From: an uncultured Tateyamaria sp.
Lineage (GTDB): Bacteria; Pseudomonadota; Alphaproteobacteria; Rhodobacterales; Rhodobacteraceae
Direction of reading: 5' to 3'
Length of the DNA: 64,000 nucleotides
Assembly: GCF_947503465.1 (NCBI RefSeq)
Contig: NZ_CANNDN010000001.1
Location: 1,302,001 to 1,366,000, forward strand
The position numbers and the translations under genes are program-made. Positions 19,537 through 28,699 of this stretch are shown in pieces. Numbering within the stretch: the first letter of the stretch is position 1; every line of letters begins with the position of its first letter. The notes under the pieces are model-generated. The model did no database searches. It was given only the letters and a program-made list of their open reading frames with translations, and had not been told where the DNA came from.

Positions 19537-22500
19537 TGGAAACCCTCACCTTCCGCCAACCGCGCCTTGTGGCCCTCGCCCTGCTGGTCATCATCGCTGC
19601 CGGCCTGTCGTCGCTACTGGCCATCGGTCGGCAGGAAGATCCCACAATCACAAACCTGTTCGGCACCGTAACCACGGTCGTACCGGGTGCGGACCCCGCG
19701 CGGGTCGAGGCGCTGGTGACCCAACCCATCGAAGACATCCTGCGCGAAGTTTCCGAAGTCGATGTGATCGAAAGCACCTCGTCCACCGGCATCTCCATCG
19801 TCACGGTCGAACTGGGCGTGACCGTACCCAACGACCGGATCGAAACCGTCTGGGCCGAGATCCGCGACGATCTGGCCGACCTGTCCCCCACCCTGCCCGC
19901 TGACGCGTTCGAACCCGAATTCGACACGGATCGCAGCAGCGCCTACGCCGCCATCGCGGCCCTGTCGGCAGAGCGCGGCATTCCCACAACGATCCTGGGC
20001 CGCTATGCCCGCGACCTGGCCCAGGATCTGCGCAACATCCCCGGTACCGAACTGGTCGAGTTGTTCGGTGCGCCCGAGGATGAGGTGCTGGTCACGTTGG
20101 ACCCCGTGACCACCGCCGCGCTCGGCCTGACGGCAAATGACGTCTCCCGCGCCATCGCCCAGGCCGATGCAAAAGGCCCCGCCGGACGTGTGCGCCCGGC
20201 GGGGTCCGACCTGCTGATATCCGTGGCCGGCGAGGTCGAAGCGCTGGACCGCCTGGGCGAGATCGTGGGGCGCCGGTCCGACACGGGCGCCGTCACCTAC
20301 CTGTCCCAAGTGGCCGACATCACGCGTGGCCCCCGCACACCGCAGGCCGAAATGGCGATCTACAATGGCAAGCCCGCGATCCTTGTCGGCGCCAAGCTGG
20401 AAAGCGGCTTGCAGGTGGACAAATGGGCCGCCTTCGTCCGGGACGAGATTGCCGACTACCAGTCCAACATCCCGCAGGGCGTCACGCTGGACCTCAGCTT
20501 TGATCAGTCGGGCTATACCGCTGACCGGCTCAAGGAGGTCGGCCTCAACATGGCCATCGGCGTCAGCCTTGTCGTTGGCGTTCTGCTGATCACCCTCGGC
20601 CTGCGCTCTGCCATGATCGTGGCGCTGATCCTGCCGGTGGTGACCCTAGCCACCCTGTTCACGATGAATTTCATCGGCCTCGCCATCCACCAGATGAGCG
20701 TCACGGGCCTGATCGTGGCCCTTGGCCTGCTGGTCGATGCCGGCATCGTCATGACGGACGAGGTGGGCCAACGGCTTGAAAAAGGCATAAGCCGCGTCAA
20801 GGCCGCCGGTCAGTCGGTCAAGCGCCTCTTCGCACCGCTTCTCGCCTCGACCGTGACAACGGCGCTGTCCTTCACGCCCCTGATCCTGTTGCCCGGCCCT
20901 GCGGGCGATTTCGTGGGCTCCATCGCCATCGCCGTGGTGATCATGCTGGGCTGGTCCTTTGTCGTCGCGATCACGCTGACCCCGGCCATCGCCGGGCACC
21001 TGCTGCCCGCGAACGGCACGCGCGGCGGCATGAAGGGCGGCGCATTGGGCCGCGCCTTTGCTGCCTCGCTCCGCTGGTCCGTCACCAACCCTGTCCGATC
21101 CATCGCCCTGGCGCTGGTTCTGCCCGTCACCGGTTTCCTGTCCATGCCAACACTCACGGCACAATTCTTTCCCGGCGTGGACCGCGACCAGTTTTATATC
21201 GAGGTGGACCTGGCCCCCGGTGCAGGCATCGCGGACACCCAAGGCGTGGTGGCCCGGCTGGACGCGCGGCTGACAGCCGACGACCGGATCGAACAGGTCA
21301 TGTGGGTCATGGGCCGCTCTGCCCCGCCCTTCTATTACAACATCGTCGGCGCGCGCGAAAACGCGCCCGGCCATGCCCACGCGCTGCTGACGACCCGATC
21401 TGCGCAAGCGACCGAGGCCGTGCTGCACGACCTGCAGGGTGATCTGGCCCTCACGGCACCCGAAGCGACAATCCTTGTGCGCGGCCTGGTCCAGGGGCCA
21501 CCCGTGAACGCCCCCGTCGAAATCCGTCTGGTCGGCAATGACCTCGGCGCCTTGCGCGAAACCGGTGACGAAGTCCGGCGCATCATGTCCGGCGTGGACA
21601 GCGTCCTTGTCACCCGCGGCACCATCGGCGGCGGCGCGCCCAAGGCCGTGGTGACGGTGAACGAGGCGCAGGCGCAACTCCTGGGCCTCGACCTGCGCCA
21701 GATTGCCGGTCAGATGCAGGCCGGGCTCGAAGGGGTCACCGGCGGCTCCATGGTGGAAGGGGACGAGGAACTGCCCATTCGCGTCCGTCTGGGCGATGCC
21801 ACACGCGAATCGTTGCAAGCCATCCGCGACCTGCCGATCCTACGGCCAGACGCGGCACAACTCTCGGCCCAGGGCCGCTGGCCTGCCCTGCCGCTGTCGG
21901 CCGTGTCCACGATCGAATTGCAACCCGCTGCCAGCAGCATCACGCGCCGCAACGGCGAACGGGTCAACACGGTGCAGGCGTTTATCCTGCGCGATGTCCT
22001 GCCCGAGGAAGCGCTGGTCGACGTCCAGGCCGCTCTCGAGGCCAATGGCTTCGCAGTGCCCGACACCATGCGGCTCGAACTTGGCGGCGACAGCGACGCG
22101 CGGGCCGACACGCTCAGCGACCTGCTCGCGTCGCTTGGCCTGATCGTCACGCTCTCCATCGCGGCCATCGCGCTGACATTCAACAGCTTCCGGCTGACGG
22201 CTGTGGTGCTGGTCGTGTCGGGCCTGTCCGCTGGCCTGTCCCTGCTGGCGCTTGCAATCTTTCAATACCCGTTCGGGATCAACGCCATCATCGGGGTCAT
22301 CGGCTCGATCGGGGTGTCGATCAACGCGGCCATCATCATCCTGACAGGTCTGCAAGACGACGACGCGGCAGCCTCCGGCGACAAGGACGCCATGGTCGAT
22401 GTGGTCATGGGCTCCAGCCGCCATATCGTCTCGACGACAATCACCACCTTCGGCGGCTTCCTCCCGCTGATCCTCGCCGGCGGCGGCTTCTGGCCCCCGT

Positions 22501-22679
22501 TTGCCATGTCCGTCGCGGGCGGCGTGCTGTTGTCCACCGTGGTCAGCTTCTACTTCACACCGCCGGTCTTTGCCCTGATCCACCGCGTGCGGCGCGCCCC
22601 CGCAGCGCCCGCGCAACAGGACGACACCAAAGACACCCCATTCGTGCTGCACCCGCCCTTCAGCCAGGCTGCGGAATAG
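19533..22679 (+). CDS. RND-family efflux permease (AcrB/HAE-type)
   Basis: 1048-residue proton-driven pump, the usual RND length, with two repeats each of one plus five transmembrane helices and two large periplasmic loops. Helix 4 reads GLLVDAGIVMTDEVGQR, where AcrB has a VDDAIVV-type sequence: the first of the two proton-relay aspartates is kept and the second is Ala. The periplasmic VVPGADPARVEALVTQPIED segment is typical of the family. It is coupled to the adaptor gene and controlled with it by the divergent TetR protein. Exported substrates (drugs, solvents, fatty acids) cannot be deduced. Confidence 0.9.
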   Translation: MMETLTFRQPRLVALALLVIIAAGLSSLLAIGRQEDPTITNLFGTVTTVVPGADPARVEALVTQPIEDILREVSEVDVIESTSSTGISIVTVELGVTVPNDRIETVWAEIRDDLADLSPTLPADAFEPEFDTDRSSAYAAIAALSAERGIPTTILGRYARDLAQDLRNIPGTELVELFGAPEDEVLVTLDPVTTAALGLTANDVSRAIAQADAKGPAGRVRPAGSDLLISVAGEVEALDRLGEIVGRRSDTGAVTYLSQVADITRGPRTPQAEMAIYNGKPAILVGAKLESGLQVDKWAAFVRDEIADYQSNIPQGVTLDLSFDQSGYTADRLKEVGLNMAIGVSLVVGVLLITLGLRSAMIVALILPVVTLATLFTMNFIGLAIHQMSVTGLIVALGLLVDAGIVMTDEVGQRLEKGISRVKAAGQSVKRLFAPLLASTVTTALSFTPLILLPGPAGDFVGSIAIAVVIMLGWSFVVAITLTPAIAGHLLPANGTRGGMKGGALGRAFAASLRWSVTNPVRSIALALVLPVTGFLSMPTLTAQFFPGVDRDQFYIEVDLAPGAGIADTQGVVARLDARLTADDRIEQVMWVMGRSAPPFYYNIVGARENAPGHAHALLTTRSAQATEAVLHDLQGDLALTAPEATILVRGLVQGPPVNAPVEIRLVGNDLGALRETGDEVRRIMSGVDSVLVTRGTIGGGAPKAVVTVNEAQAQLLGLDLRQIAGQMQAGLEGVTGGSMVEGDEELPIRVRLGDATRESLQAIRDLPILRPDAAQLSAQGRWPALPLSAVSTIELQPAASSITRRNGERVNTVQAFILRDVLPEEALVDVQAALEANGFAVPDTMRLELGGDSDARADTLSDLLASLGLIVTLSIAAIALTFNSFRLTAVVLVVSGLSAGLSLLALAIFQYPFGINAIIGVIGSIGVSINAAIIILTGLQDDDAAASGDKDAMVDVVMGSSRHIVSTTITTFGGFLPLILAGGGFWPPFAMSVAGGVLLSTVVSFYFTPPVFALIHRVRRAPAAPAQQDDTKDTPFVLHPPFSQAAE

Positions 22680-22800
22680 GCACACAGACGAAAACACAAA
22701 CCCAACCGCACCGTGCGGGGCGGTTCCCTCCCCTACCTGCTTGCCAAACCCGCCGGAGTAACGAACACTCACAGGCAGAACACAAAAAGGGGAGACTTCC

Positions 22801-24378
22801 ATGAAACTCACATCCTTCCTGTCCGCCGCCCTCCTGCTGTCGTCGACAGCGCTGGTCAGCGCCGAGACACTGAAATGGGCACGTGCGGGCGATGCGCTGA
22901 CGCTTGACCCGCATTCCCAGAACGAAGGGCCGTCGCACACGATGCGGCACCAGATGTACGAACCGCTGATCATCCGCGACACAACCGGCGCGTTTGAACC
23001 GGCGCTTGCCACCGAATGGGCGCCCAAGACCGATGATCCCAACGTCTGGGTCTTCAAGCTGCGCGAAGGGGTCACCTTTCACGACGGGTCAGATTTCACC
23101 GCCGAAGACGTCGTGTTCAGCTATGACCGCGCCAAGCAGCCCAATTCGGACATGAAAGAGCTGATCGGCTCGATCACCGAGGTGCGTGCGACAGACGACT
23201 TCACCGTCGAAATCGTCACGGATGGCCCGAACCCGATCCTGCCCTCGAACCTCACCAACCTGTTCATCATGGACAAGGGCTGGACCGAGGCGAACAACAC
23301 CGTGAATGTGCAGGACTTTGAGGGCGGCGAGATCACATACGCCACCACCAATGCCAATGGCACCGGGCCTTATGTGCTGCAAAGCCGCGAACCGGACGTG
23401 AAGACCGTCATGACCCGCAACGAAAATTACTGGGGCATCGACCAGTTCCCGATGGAGGTGACGGAAATCGTCTACACCCCCATCCAGAACGCCGCGACCC
23501 GAGTGGCGGCCATGCTGTCGGGTGAGATCAACTTCCTTCAGGACATGCCTGTCCAGGACCTTGAGCGCGTGAACGCCGCCGATGGTCTGGTGGTCAAGCA
23601 GGCACCGCAGAACCGTGTCATCTTCTTCGGTATGAACCAGGGCGCGGACGACATCGAAGCGGACAACATCGACGGCAAGAACCCACTGGCCGATGTGCGC
23701 GTGCGCAAGGCGATGTCGATGGCGATGAACCGCGATGCGATCCGCCAGATCGTGATGCGCGGCCAGTCGCAGCCCGCGGGCATGATTGCACCGCCTTTCG
23801 TCAACGGCTGGACGGCGGAAATGGACGCCGAATCCTCAACCGACATCGACGGGGCCAAGGCGCTGCTGGCCGAGGCGGGTTATGCCGACGGGTTCTCGAT
23901 CCGTCTTGACTGCCCGAATGACCGCTACATCAACGACGAGGCGATCTGTCAGGCCGCCGTGGGCATGCTGGGCCAGATCGGCATCACCGTGAACCTCGAC
24001 GCCAAGCCCAAGGCCCAGCACTTCCCGCTGATCACCGACGGCAAGACCGACTTCTACATGCTGGGCTGGGGTGTTCCGACCTACGACTCGGAATACATCT
24101 TCAACTTCCTCGTCCACGGGCGGGAATCGGACATCGGCACGTGGAACGGCACCGGCTTTGACAACGACGACCTGGACGCCAAGATCAAGTCGCTGGCCTC
24201 CAACACCGATCTTGAGGCGCGCAACGCCGACATCGCCGACATCTGGCGCGTCGTGCAGGACGAAGCGCTGTATATCCCGCTGCACCACCAGGTCCTGAAC
24301 TGGGGCATGGCCGAGGGCATGGGGATCGAGGTTGATCCCGAAGACCAGCCCAAGGTGAAATACTTTACCGTGAACTAA
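22801..24378 (+). CDS. Peptide/nickel-type ABC transporter substrate-binding protein (SBP_bac_5)
   Basis: 525-residue DppA/OppA-family periplasmic binding protein with signal peptide MKLTSFLSAALLLSSTALVS, then the family start LKWARAGDALTLDPHSQNEG and LREGVTFHDGSDFTAEDVVFS. It has no adjacent permease or ATPase and is closed by its own terminator. It is paralogous to the binding protein at 34870, sharing for example CPNDRY and a GMLGQIGITVNLDA / GMLAQVGITATLDA pair, so it may use the permeases at 38488-42482 with a different ligand. That sharing is inference. The 121 bp before it carry only a weak ACCGC/GCGGT hairpin and an AGGGGAG-like ribosome site (AAAAGGGGAGAC). Confidence 0.9.
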   Translation: MKLTSFLSAALLLSSTALVSAETLKWARAGDALTLDPHSQNEGPSHTMRHQMYEPLIIRDTTGAFEPALATEWAPKTDDPNVWVFKLREGVTFHDGSDFTAEDVVFSYDRAKQPNSDMKELIGSITEVRATDDFTVEIVTDGPNPILPSNLTNLFIMDKGWTEANNTVNVQDFEGGEITYATTNANGTGPYVLQSREPDVKTVMTRNENYWGIDQFPMEVTEIVYTPIQNAATRVAAMLSGEINFLQDMPVQDLERVNAADGLVVKQAPQNRVIFFGMNQGADDIEADNIDGKNPLADVRVRKAMSMAMNRDAIRQIVMRGQSQPAGMIAPPFVNGWTAEMDAESSTDIDGAKALLAEAGYADGFSIRLDCPNDRYINDEAICQAAVGMLGQIGITVNLDAKPKAQHFPLITDGKTDFYMLGWGVPTYDSEYIFNFLVHGRESDIGTWNGTGFDNDDLDAKIKSLASNTDLEARNADIADIWRVVQDEALYIPLHHQVLNWGMAEGMGIEVDPEDQPKVKYFTVN

Positions 24379-24396
24379 GCCTCGGAAACGATGGAG

Positions 24397-24426
24397 AAAG
24401 GCGGCGCTGACAGTTCCGCCTTTTTT
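24397..24426 (+). terminator. Rho-independent terminator after the binding-protein gene
   Basis: AAAGGCGG (24397-24404) pairs with CCGCCTTT (24416-24423) around an 11-base loop and runs into six T residues. The 147 bp from here to the LysR stop hold nothing else that I see. Confidence 0.85.
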
Positions 24427-24573
24427 GTGTCCGGTCGGCGGGCAAAACCGACCCTCGCAACACGCAGCCCAAGCGATTCCGTGCAGAAAACCGAGCGATG
24501 CGTCGCAAGGTCAAACGCGCGTGGCATCGATCGGCGCTCGCCACCAAAGCACCGCCATCGTTGGGTGCGTCCG

Positions 24574-25443
24574 CTAGAGACCTTCGTTTTCAATGTGATC
24601 GATCAATTTGTTGATCGAAACACCCGGAACGTCCCGGTCATAGATGGCGACATAGCTTGCCTCAGGTTCGATTGCCGCGCGGAACAGGGACACCAGGGCA
24701 CCCTGTCGGGCAAATTGCCACGCCAATTCAGTCGGCAGCAGCGCAACAGCGTTTCCCGCCAACACAGCGGACAGCACAAGGTTGGCATCCCCGACCCCAC
24801 GAAACGATATGCCGGACGGAACATCCAAACCCGCCAAGGCGAATTCCTGCGGCCAGAAGTTGTATATTGCCTCATGCAGCAACGTCGCGTCCTCGAGGTC
24901 CGCCACGGATGTCGGGCGGCCCAGCGCCTCGTAGGTATCTGGGCGGCAAAACGCACTCCAACCGGACCGACCGATCGCGCGGCCCGGCACCGGGGTGTCG
25001 CAAAACCGGATGGCCACATCGACATCGTGCAGATCAACGGGGGCGTCATAGCTGGCGGCCACACGCACATCGACCTCGATCCCGGGATGTGCGTCCCAAA
25101 AGGACCCGAGATGCGGGATCAACCGATGCGACAGAAAAGCGGCCGGTGCGCTGACAACAAGCGAGGTGTCGCGCGCCGCGCGGCGCATGGCCCGGCAATA
25201 GGCAGAGATCCGGGTCAGTGGCGGCTCTACCGTTTGGAACAGGGTACGGCCTGTCGGCGTCAGAACAGGGGTTCTCACGTTGCGGTCAAACAGGGCCGTG
25301 CCGAACCAGTCTTCCAAAATCCGAATCTGCTGGCTCACCGCAGACGTGGTCACACCAAGGGACTTTGCCGCGTCCTTGTGTCGGTCCGACGCAGCAAGCA
25401 CGGCAAATACGCTCAGGGCGCGCAAGGGCGGCATATCAGGCAC
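24574..25443 (-). CDS. LysR-family (GcvA/AmpR-like) regulator
   Basis: 289 residues from GTG 25443, which has GGGGAAA at a proper distance; ATG 25434 is the alternative, and longer readings add improbable sequence. The helix-turn-helix is clear (SLGVTTSAVSQQIRILEDWF), followed by FDRNVRTPVLTPTGRTLF as in GcvA-type LysR proteins, and a substrate-binding domain. It is divergent from the thioredoxin-like/GAF/YceI/esterase operon across 151 bp that contain an inverted repeat, so it is the likely regulator of that operon. Confidence 0.85.
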   Translation of the reverse strand: MPDMPPLRALSVFAVLAASDRHKDAAKSLGVTTSAVSQQIRILEDWFGTALFDRNVRTPVLTPTGRTLFQTVEPPLTRISAYCRAMRRAARDTSLVVSAPAAFLSHRLIPHLGSFWDAHPGIEVDVRVAASYDAPVDLHDVDVAIRFCDTPVPGRAIGRSGWSAFCRPDTYEALGRPTSVADLEDATLLHEAIYNFWPQEFALAGLDVPSGISFRGVGDANLVLSAVLAGNAVALLPTELAWQFARQGALVSLFRAAIEPEASYVAIYDRDVPGVSINKLIDHIENEGL

Positions 25444-25453
25444 AGAGTTTCCC

Positions 25454-25468
25454 CGTAGAATACCTACG
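25454..25468. promoter_or_regulatory. Inverted repeat CGTAG-N5-CTACG upstream of the LysR gene
   Basis: CGTAGAATACCTACG sits immediately before the LysR start, in the region shared with the divergent operon. It is a plausible autoregulatory LysR site. Confidence 0.4.
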
Positions 25469-25594
25469 TGCAAGAACAGCCCACCTTTATTCTTATTTGA
25501 AATCACGTTGATGTGAGCGCCCTTGGGCAAGATTTCCTTCGCAGGATGGGCGTCAGGCTGCACCCCTGACGTCATCAGCCGAAGGAGCTTTCCG

Positions 25595-25996
25595 ATGATC
25601 CACCTCACAAGACGCAGCACCCTGGCCGGACTTTGCCTCGCCCCGTTCGCGGTCCGGGCACAATCCGCAGACCAGATTGCATTTCACTTCTACGGGGCGC
25701 AGAACTGTCCACCGTGCATCGCCTTCAAACGGGCGGGCCTGCCGATCGTTCAGGCCGCGGGCGACGCGTCCGGGTTTTCCGTGATCGAGAACATGATCGC
25801 GCGCACGCAGGATATCGGCGACGTGGGCATCTATGGCCCGGCGGATCCGCTGCTGCGTCAGGCAGGCGGGCAGCTGAACAGGATCTACCCGCCGCTCTTC
25901 ATCGTGACGCGGGGCGACGACATCCTGTCAGCGCGCGAAGGCGACTGGCGCAGCGCGCTTGCAGATGCCGAAGCCGCATCCAAGGCGAAGACGTAG
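25595..25996 (+). CDS. Exported thioredoxin-fold protein with CPPC motif
   Basis: 133-residue protein. The start at 25595 (GAAGGAG upstream) gives MIHLTRRSTLAGLCLAPFAV, a Tat-like signal with an RRST core, then a short thioredoxin-like domain with YGAQNCPPCIAF; the CPPC motif is residues 38-41. A periplasmic thiol-disulfide or redox-sensing role is likely from the motif. The cis-Pro region is probably IYPPLFIVTRGDD. It is the first gene of a four-gene operon divergent from LysR, two bases before the GAF gene. No precise family name can be given. Confidence 0.7.
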   Translation: MIHLTRRSTLAGLCLAPFAVRAQSADQIAFHFYGAQNCPPCIAFKRAGLPIVQAAGDASGFSVIENMIARTQDIGDVGIYGPADPLLRQAGGQLNRIYPPLFIVTRGDDILSAREGDWRSALADAEAASKAKT

Positions 25997-25998
25997 GC

Positions 25999-26610
25999 AT
26001 GAATACCGTTCAGCATCCCGGGCGGCGCAGTGTTGTGGGCATGACGTTGGCCTTTGCATGTGCTGGCCCGTCTTTTGCACATGGCGGGGCACGCAATGCC
26101 TTTGCGCCTGTCCTTGCTGATCCTCTCATGTCCAGCGATCAAAAGCTGGACGCGGTGCTGACGTTGCTGGTCAGGCACCTGCGGACCGATCGCGCCTTCA
26201 TCTACATGCGGGACCCCGACCGGCGCATGACGGCCTACACGCATCTTGCGACCACACGGCCCGGCTGGGGGCGCTTCGCCCTGAACGCGTGGTCTCCAGA
26301 GCCGAACCCCGACACCCTGACCGAACCGATGCTGAAAAGCGCGTTTCACAGCGATCAGGTGCATTACATCGATGACATCGAGACCGCCCCTGCAGGCATG
26401 ATCAACCGTGCCCTGGAACGCTCCTATTTCGGGCACCGCGCCCTGATCCACGCCCCCCTTCACCAACAGGCCAGGTTCTACGGCATCCTGGAAACCGCCA
26501 TGAAGGACACCCCGCGCATCTGGTCGCCTCAAACCCGCGACCTGATCCACTGGCTGCAACCACAGGTCGCCCGTCTTTGCAGCCTTTATCTTTCTGCCAA
26601 CCCAACCTGA
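25999..26610 (+). CDS. GAF-domain protein with an export signal
   Basis: 203 residues. The N-terminus GRRSVVGMTLAFACAGPSFA looks like a Tat or Sec signal, and the remainder (about 45-200) is a single GAF domain (LLVRHLRTDRAFIYMRDPD ... HAPLHQQARFYGILETA) without any output domain. GAF domains normally sense small ligands in the cytoplasm, so an exported, stand-alone one is unusual. It sits between the thioredoxin-like and YceI genes with gaps of 2 and 14 bp. A sensor or binding role in the envelope is inference. Confidence 0.65.
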   Translation: MNTVQHPGRRSVVGMTLAFACAGPSFAHGGARNAFAPVLADPLMSSDQKLDAVLTLLVRHLRTDRAFIYMRDPDRRMTAYTHLATTRPGWGRFALNAWSPEPNPDTLTEPMLKSAFHSDQVHYIDDIETAPAGMINRALERSYFGHRALIHAPLHQQARFYGILETAMKDTPRIWSPQTRDLIHWLQPQVARLCSLYLSANPT

Positions 26611-26624
26611 AAGGACACTCTCCC

Positions 26625-27206
26625 ATGAAATCCCTGTTTCGCCATGTTGCGACATCCTTTGTCGTCGCCTGCTTCGGCCTGTCGGCCTACGCAGCGGAAA
26701 CCTTCACCTTCGATCCGGGCCATTCGCAGGTGGTGTTTTCCTGGAACCATCTGGGCCTGTCAGAGCAATCCGGCAAGTTCGCGGGCTTTGGCGGCGAGGT
26801 CACCCTGGACGAAGCCGCGATCGAAAACAGCACGGTCCGCGTCGAAATCGTTGCCGAGAGCCTGCAAACCGGGAACCCGGAATTCGACGGCCACCTCCGC
26901 TCGGACGAGTTTTTCGATGTCACGGTGCATCCTGACATTTCCTTTGTTTCCACATCCGTCAGACGCACCGGGCCAAACACAGCCGAAATTGCCGGGGATT
27001 TGACAATCCGTGGCGTCACCAGACCGGTCACGTTGGATGCGCAGTTGAACTTCATCGGAGAGCATCCAACCAAGGGTCACCGGGCCGCCGGGTTCAAGGC
27101 CACGACCCGCGTGTTGCGCAGCGACTTTGGCCTTGGGGCCTTTGCGCCGCTGGTGTCGGATGAAATCGACATCGTCATCGCCACAGAACTGGCCGCGACG
27201 TCGTGA
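26625..27206 (+). CDS. YceI-family periplasmic lipid-binding protein
   Basis: 193-residue secreted protein of the YceI family, whose members form lipocalin-like beta-barrels that bind polyisoprenoids or similar lipids. Signal peptide MKSLFRHVATSFVVACFGLS with cleavage near AYA; the mature part begins FTFDPGHSQVVFSWNHLG, the family hallmark, and continues with FDGHLRSDEFFDVTVHPDI and GDLTIRGVTRPVTLD. The ATG at 26625 has AAAGGA upstream. It is third in the LysR-linked operon and overlaps the esterase gene by four bases. Confidence 0.9.
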   Translation: MKSLFRHVATSFVVACFGLSAYAAETFTFDPGHSQVVFSWNHLGLSEQSGKFAGFGGEVTLDEAAIENSTVRVEIVAESLQTGNPEFDGHLRSDEFFDVTVHPDISFVSTSVRRTGPNTAEIAGDLTIRGVTRPVTLDAQLNFIGEHPTKGHRAAGFKATTRVLRSDFGLGAFAPLVSDEIDIVIATELAATS

Positions 27207-27979
27207 AGCCATGCAGAATTCTGGTGTGTGCGGTCCTTTGGGCCGCGCACACCGCCATTGCCGTATCGGCGTGTTCGGAAACGTCGGACTGCGCCGTGGC
27301 GGGCGGCACATATCGCATCCTTGAGGCCGAAAAGCCGTCCGGCACGCTGATCTTTGCCCACGGCTACAAGGGGTCCGCCGGGCAGGTCATGCGCGGGCGA
27401 CTAAAGACCTTCGCGTCAAAGAACGCCCTCAATCTGGTGGCCTTGCAATCCGCAGGCGACGATTGGGCCATCCCCAATGCGCCGACGGACGGCAACTTTG
27501 TTCCCCGGGACGAGGTCGCCTATGTCAAAGCGGTGTTCGATGATCTGGAGATGCGATTTGATCTGGATCGGTCATCATTTGTCCTTGCCGGGTTTTCCGC
27601 AGGCGCGATGCTGGTGTCCACTGTCGCCTGCCGGTCCGAGTTGACCCCGCACGCCTTTGTCGCAATTGCCGGCACGGCCTGGGCACCGATGCCGGGCGCT
27701 TGTGTGAAAAACGACACCCGGTTCCTTCATATCCACGGCCTGAATGACACGGTCGTCCCGATGGCAGGTCGGCCGGTTGCCGACGCCCACCAAGGGGACG
27801 TGCGGCTGTTTCTGAAGACGCTGGCTGCGTCCCGACCGCGTCACGCGGAAACAGCTTTCTCCCAACCCGTCGCATGCGACAGCTTTGAAACGATTGCAGG
27901 AACCGAAACCTACCTGTGCCTGACGCGGGATGGGCACGGGTTTCGGCCTGACTATCTGACGGTCGCCCTGCCCGGTTGA
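27203..27979 (+). CDS. Secreted alpha/beta-hydrolase, LpqC / polyhydroxybutyrate-depolymerase-like esterase
   Basis: 258 residues from GTG 27203. Signal-like N-terminus (LVCAVLWAAHTAIAVSA), oxyanion region FAHGYKG, nucleophile elbow AGFSAGAML (catalytic Ser), probable acid in HGLNDTVVP and His in RDGHGF complete a catalytic triad. It resembles LpqC/PHB-depolymerase family esterases; the true ester substrate is unknown. It is the last gene of the operon, translationally coupled to the YceI gene and followed by a bidirectional hairpin before the convergent MarR gene. Confidence 0.8.
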   Translation: MKPCRILVCAVLWAAHTAIAVSACSETSDCAVAGGTYRILEAEKPSGTLIFAHGYKGSAGQVMRGRLKTFASKNALNLVALQSAGDDWAIPNAPTDGNFVPRDEVAYVKAVFDDLEMRFDLDRSSFVLAGFSAGAMLVSTVACRSELTPHAFVAIAGTAWAPMPGACVKNDTRFLHIHGLNDTVVPMAGRPVADAHQGDVRLFLKTLAASRPRHAETAFSQPVACDSFETIAGTETYLCLTRDGHGFRPDYLTVALPG

Positions 27980-27997
27980 CGCACGCTGTCTGCGTCA
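27977..27997. terminator. Hairpin between convergent esterase and MarR genes
   Basis: TGACGCA (27977-27983, including the stop codon) pairs perfectly with TGCGTCA (27991-27997) around a 7-base loop. A second small hairpin GGGCA-CCT-TGCCC follows. There is no T-run; it is probably a bidirectional terminator. Confidence 0.5.
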
Positions 27998-28067
27998 GGG
28001 CACCTTGCCCGCTGGCGCATGGCCTGGTCGCGCAGGCGCAACATCTGTCCAATCCCGACGGATTGGG

Positions 28068-28610
28068 TCACGCAGCGGTTTGCTCATGACATATCTGTTC
28101 CGCTTCCTCCGGCCAAAGCGGCAGCGACAGCAGCGCACACTGCAGGCCGCGTTCCGTGACGCGATGATGGGCACAGGTCTTGCAAAGGCCAAAGGGACGG
28201 CCGCCGTTTTCACGCAGCTGACGTGCAAGGAGCGCTGAAAGGCTGTCACCAAGCCGGGTCTGCTCGATGTCCGGCATTGTGTTAATCGCCGCTTCCAGTG
28301 CCCTGCTGCGGCCTGCCAGGGCGCGGCCCGCCTCGGTCAGTTCATAGGAAATCGACCGCTTATCTGTCTCTGACCGCCGCTCGCGGACATAGCCCTTGCG
28401 GGCCAGGGCCTTCAGCGTCTGTGACGTCGTTCCCCGCGTCGTGCCCAGATAATCGGCCACATGGGACGGCGCGCGAGAGAAGCGGTTGGCGCGCGACAGG
28501 TAATCCAGCGCGGCAACTTGCGCGGGGTTCAATGCGTCGTCCCAGGTTTCAGAGGCGTCCAGACGCGCAAGGCGGGTGATGAGCGCGCGAATTTGGTCAG
28601 GGTGCGTCAT
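28068..28610 (-). CDS. MarR-family regulator with a C-terminal four-cysteine motif
   Basis: 180 residues from ATG 28610, with AGGTG upstream; a TTG start at 28631 would place the codon inside the operator. The winged helix is clear (HVADYLGTTRGTTSQTLKAL; the wing contains ERRSETDKRSISYELT). The C-terminus carries Cys143, Cys146, Cys158 and Cys174 (CxxC-x11-C-x15-C, with His148/149 beside it), a spacing suited to zinc or an iron-sulfur cluster, so metal or redox sensing is possible. It is divergent from the secreted protein at 28700, with a long inverted repeat between them, and convergent with the esterase gene. Confidence 0.85.
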   Translation of the reverse strand: MTHPDQIRALITRLARLDASETWDDALNPAQVAALDYLSRANRFSRAPSHVADYLGTTRGTTSQTLKALARKGYVRERRSETDKRSISYELTEAGRALAGRSRALEAAINTMPDIEQTRLGDSLSALLARQLRENGGRPFGLCKTCAHHRVTERGLQCALLSLPLWPEEAEQICHEQTAA

Positions 28611-28619
28611 GGTCACCTG

Positions 28620-28676
28620 ATAGCGACTCAATACTACTATTGCAACAACTCCGCCTCACTGGTATCGAGTCGCTAT
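28620..28676. promoter_or_regulatory. Long inverted repeat, probable MarR operator
   Basis: ATAGCGACTCAATAC (28620-28634) and GTATCGAGTCGCTAT (28662-28676) are inverted copies matching at 14 of 15 positions, with a 27-bp spacer. They flank the MarR/secreted-protein promoter region and end 23 bp before the ATG at 28700. This is the most symmetrical intergenic signal in this part of the window. Confidence 0.7.
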
Positions 28677-28699
28677 TATATATTCCAAAGGAGCCCCAC

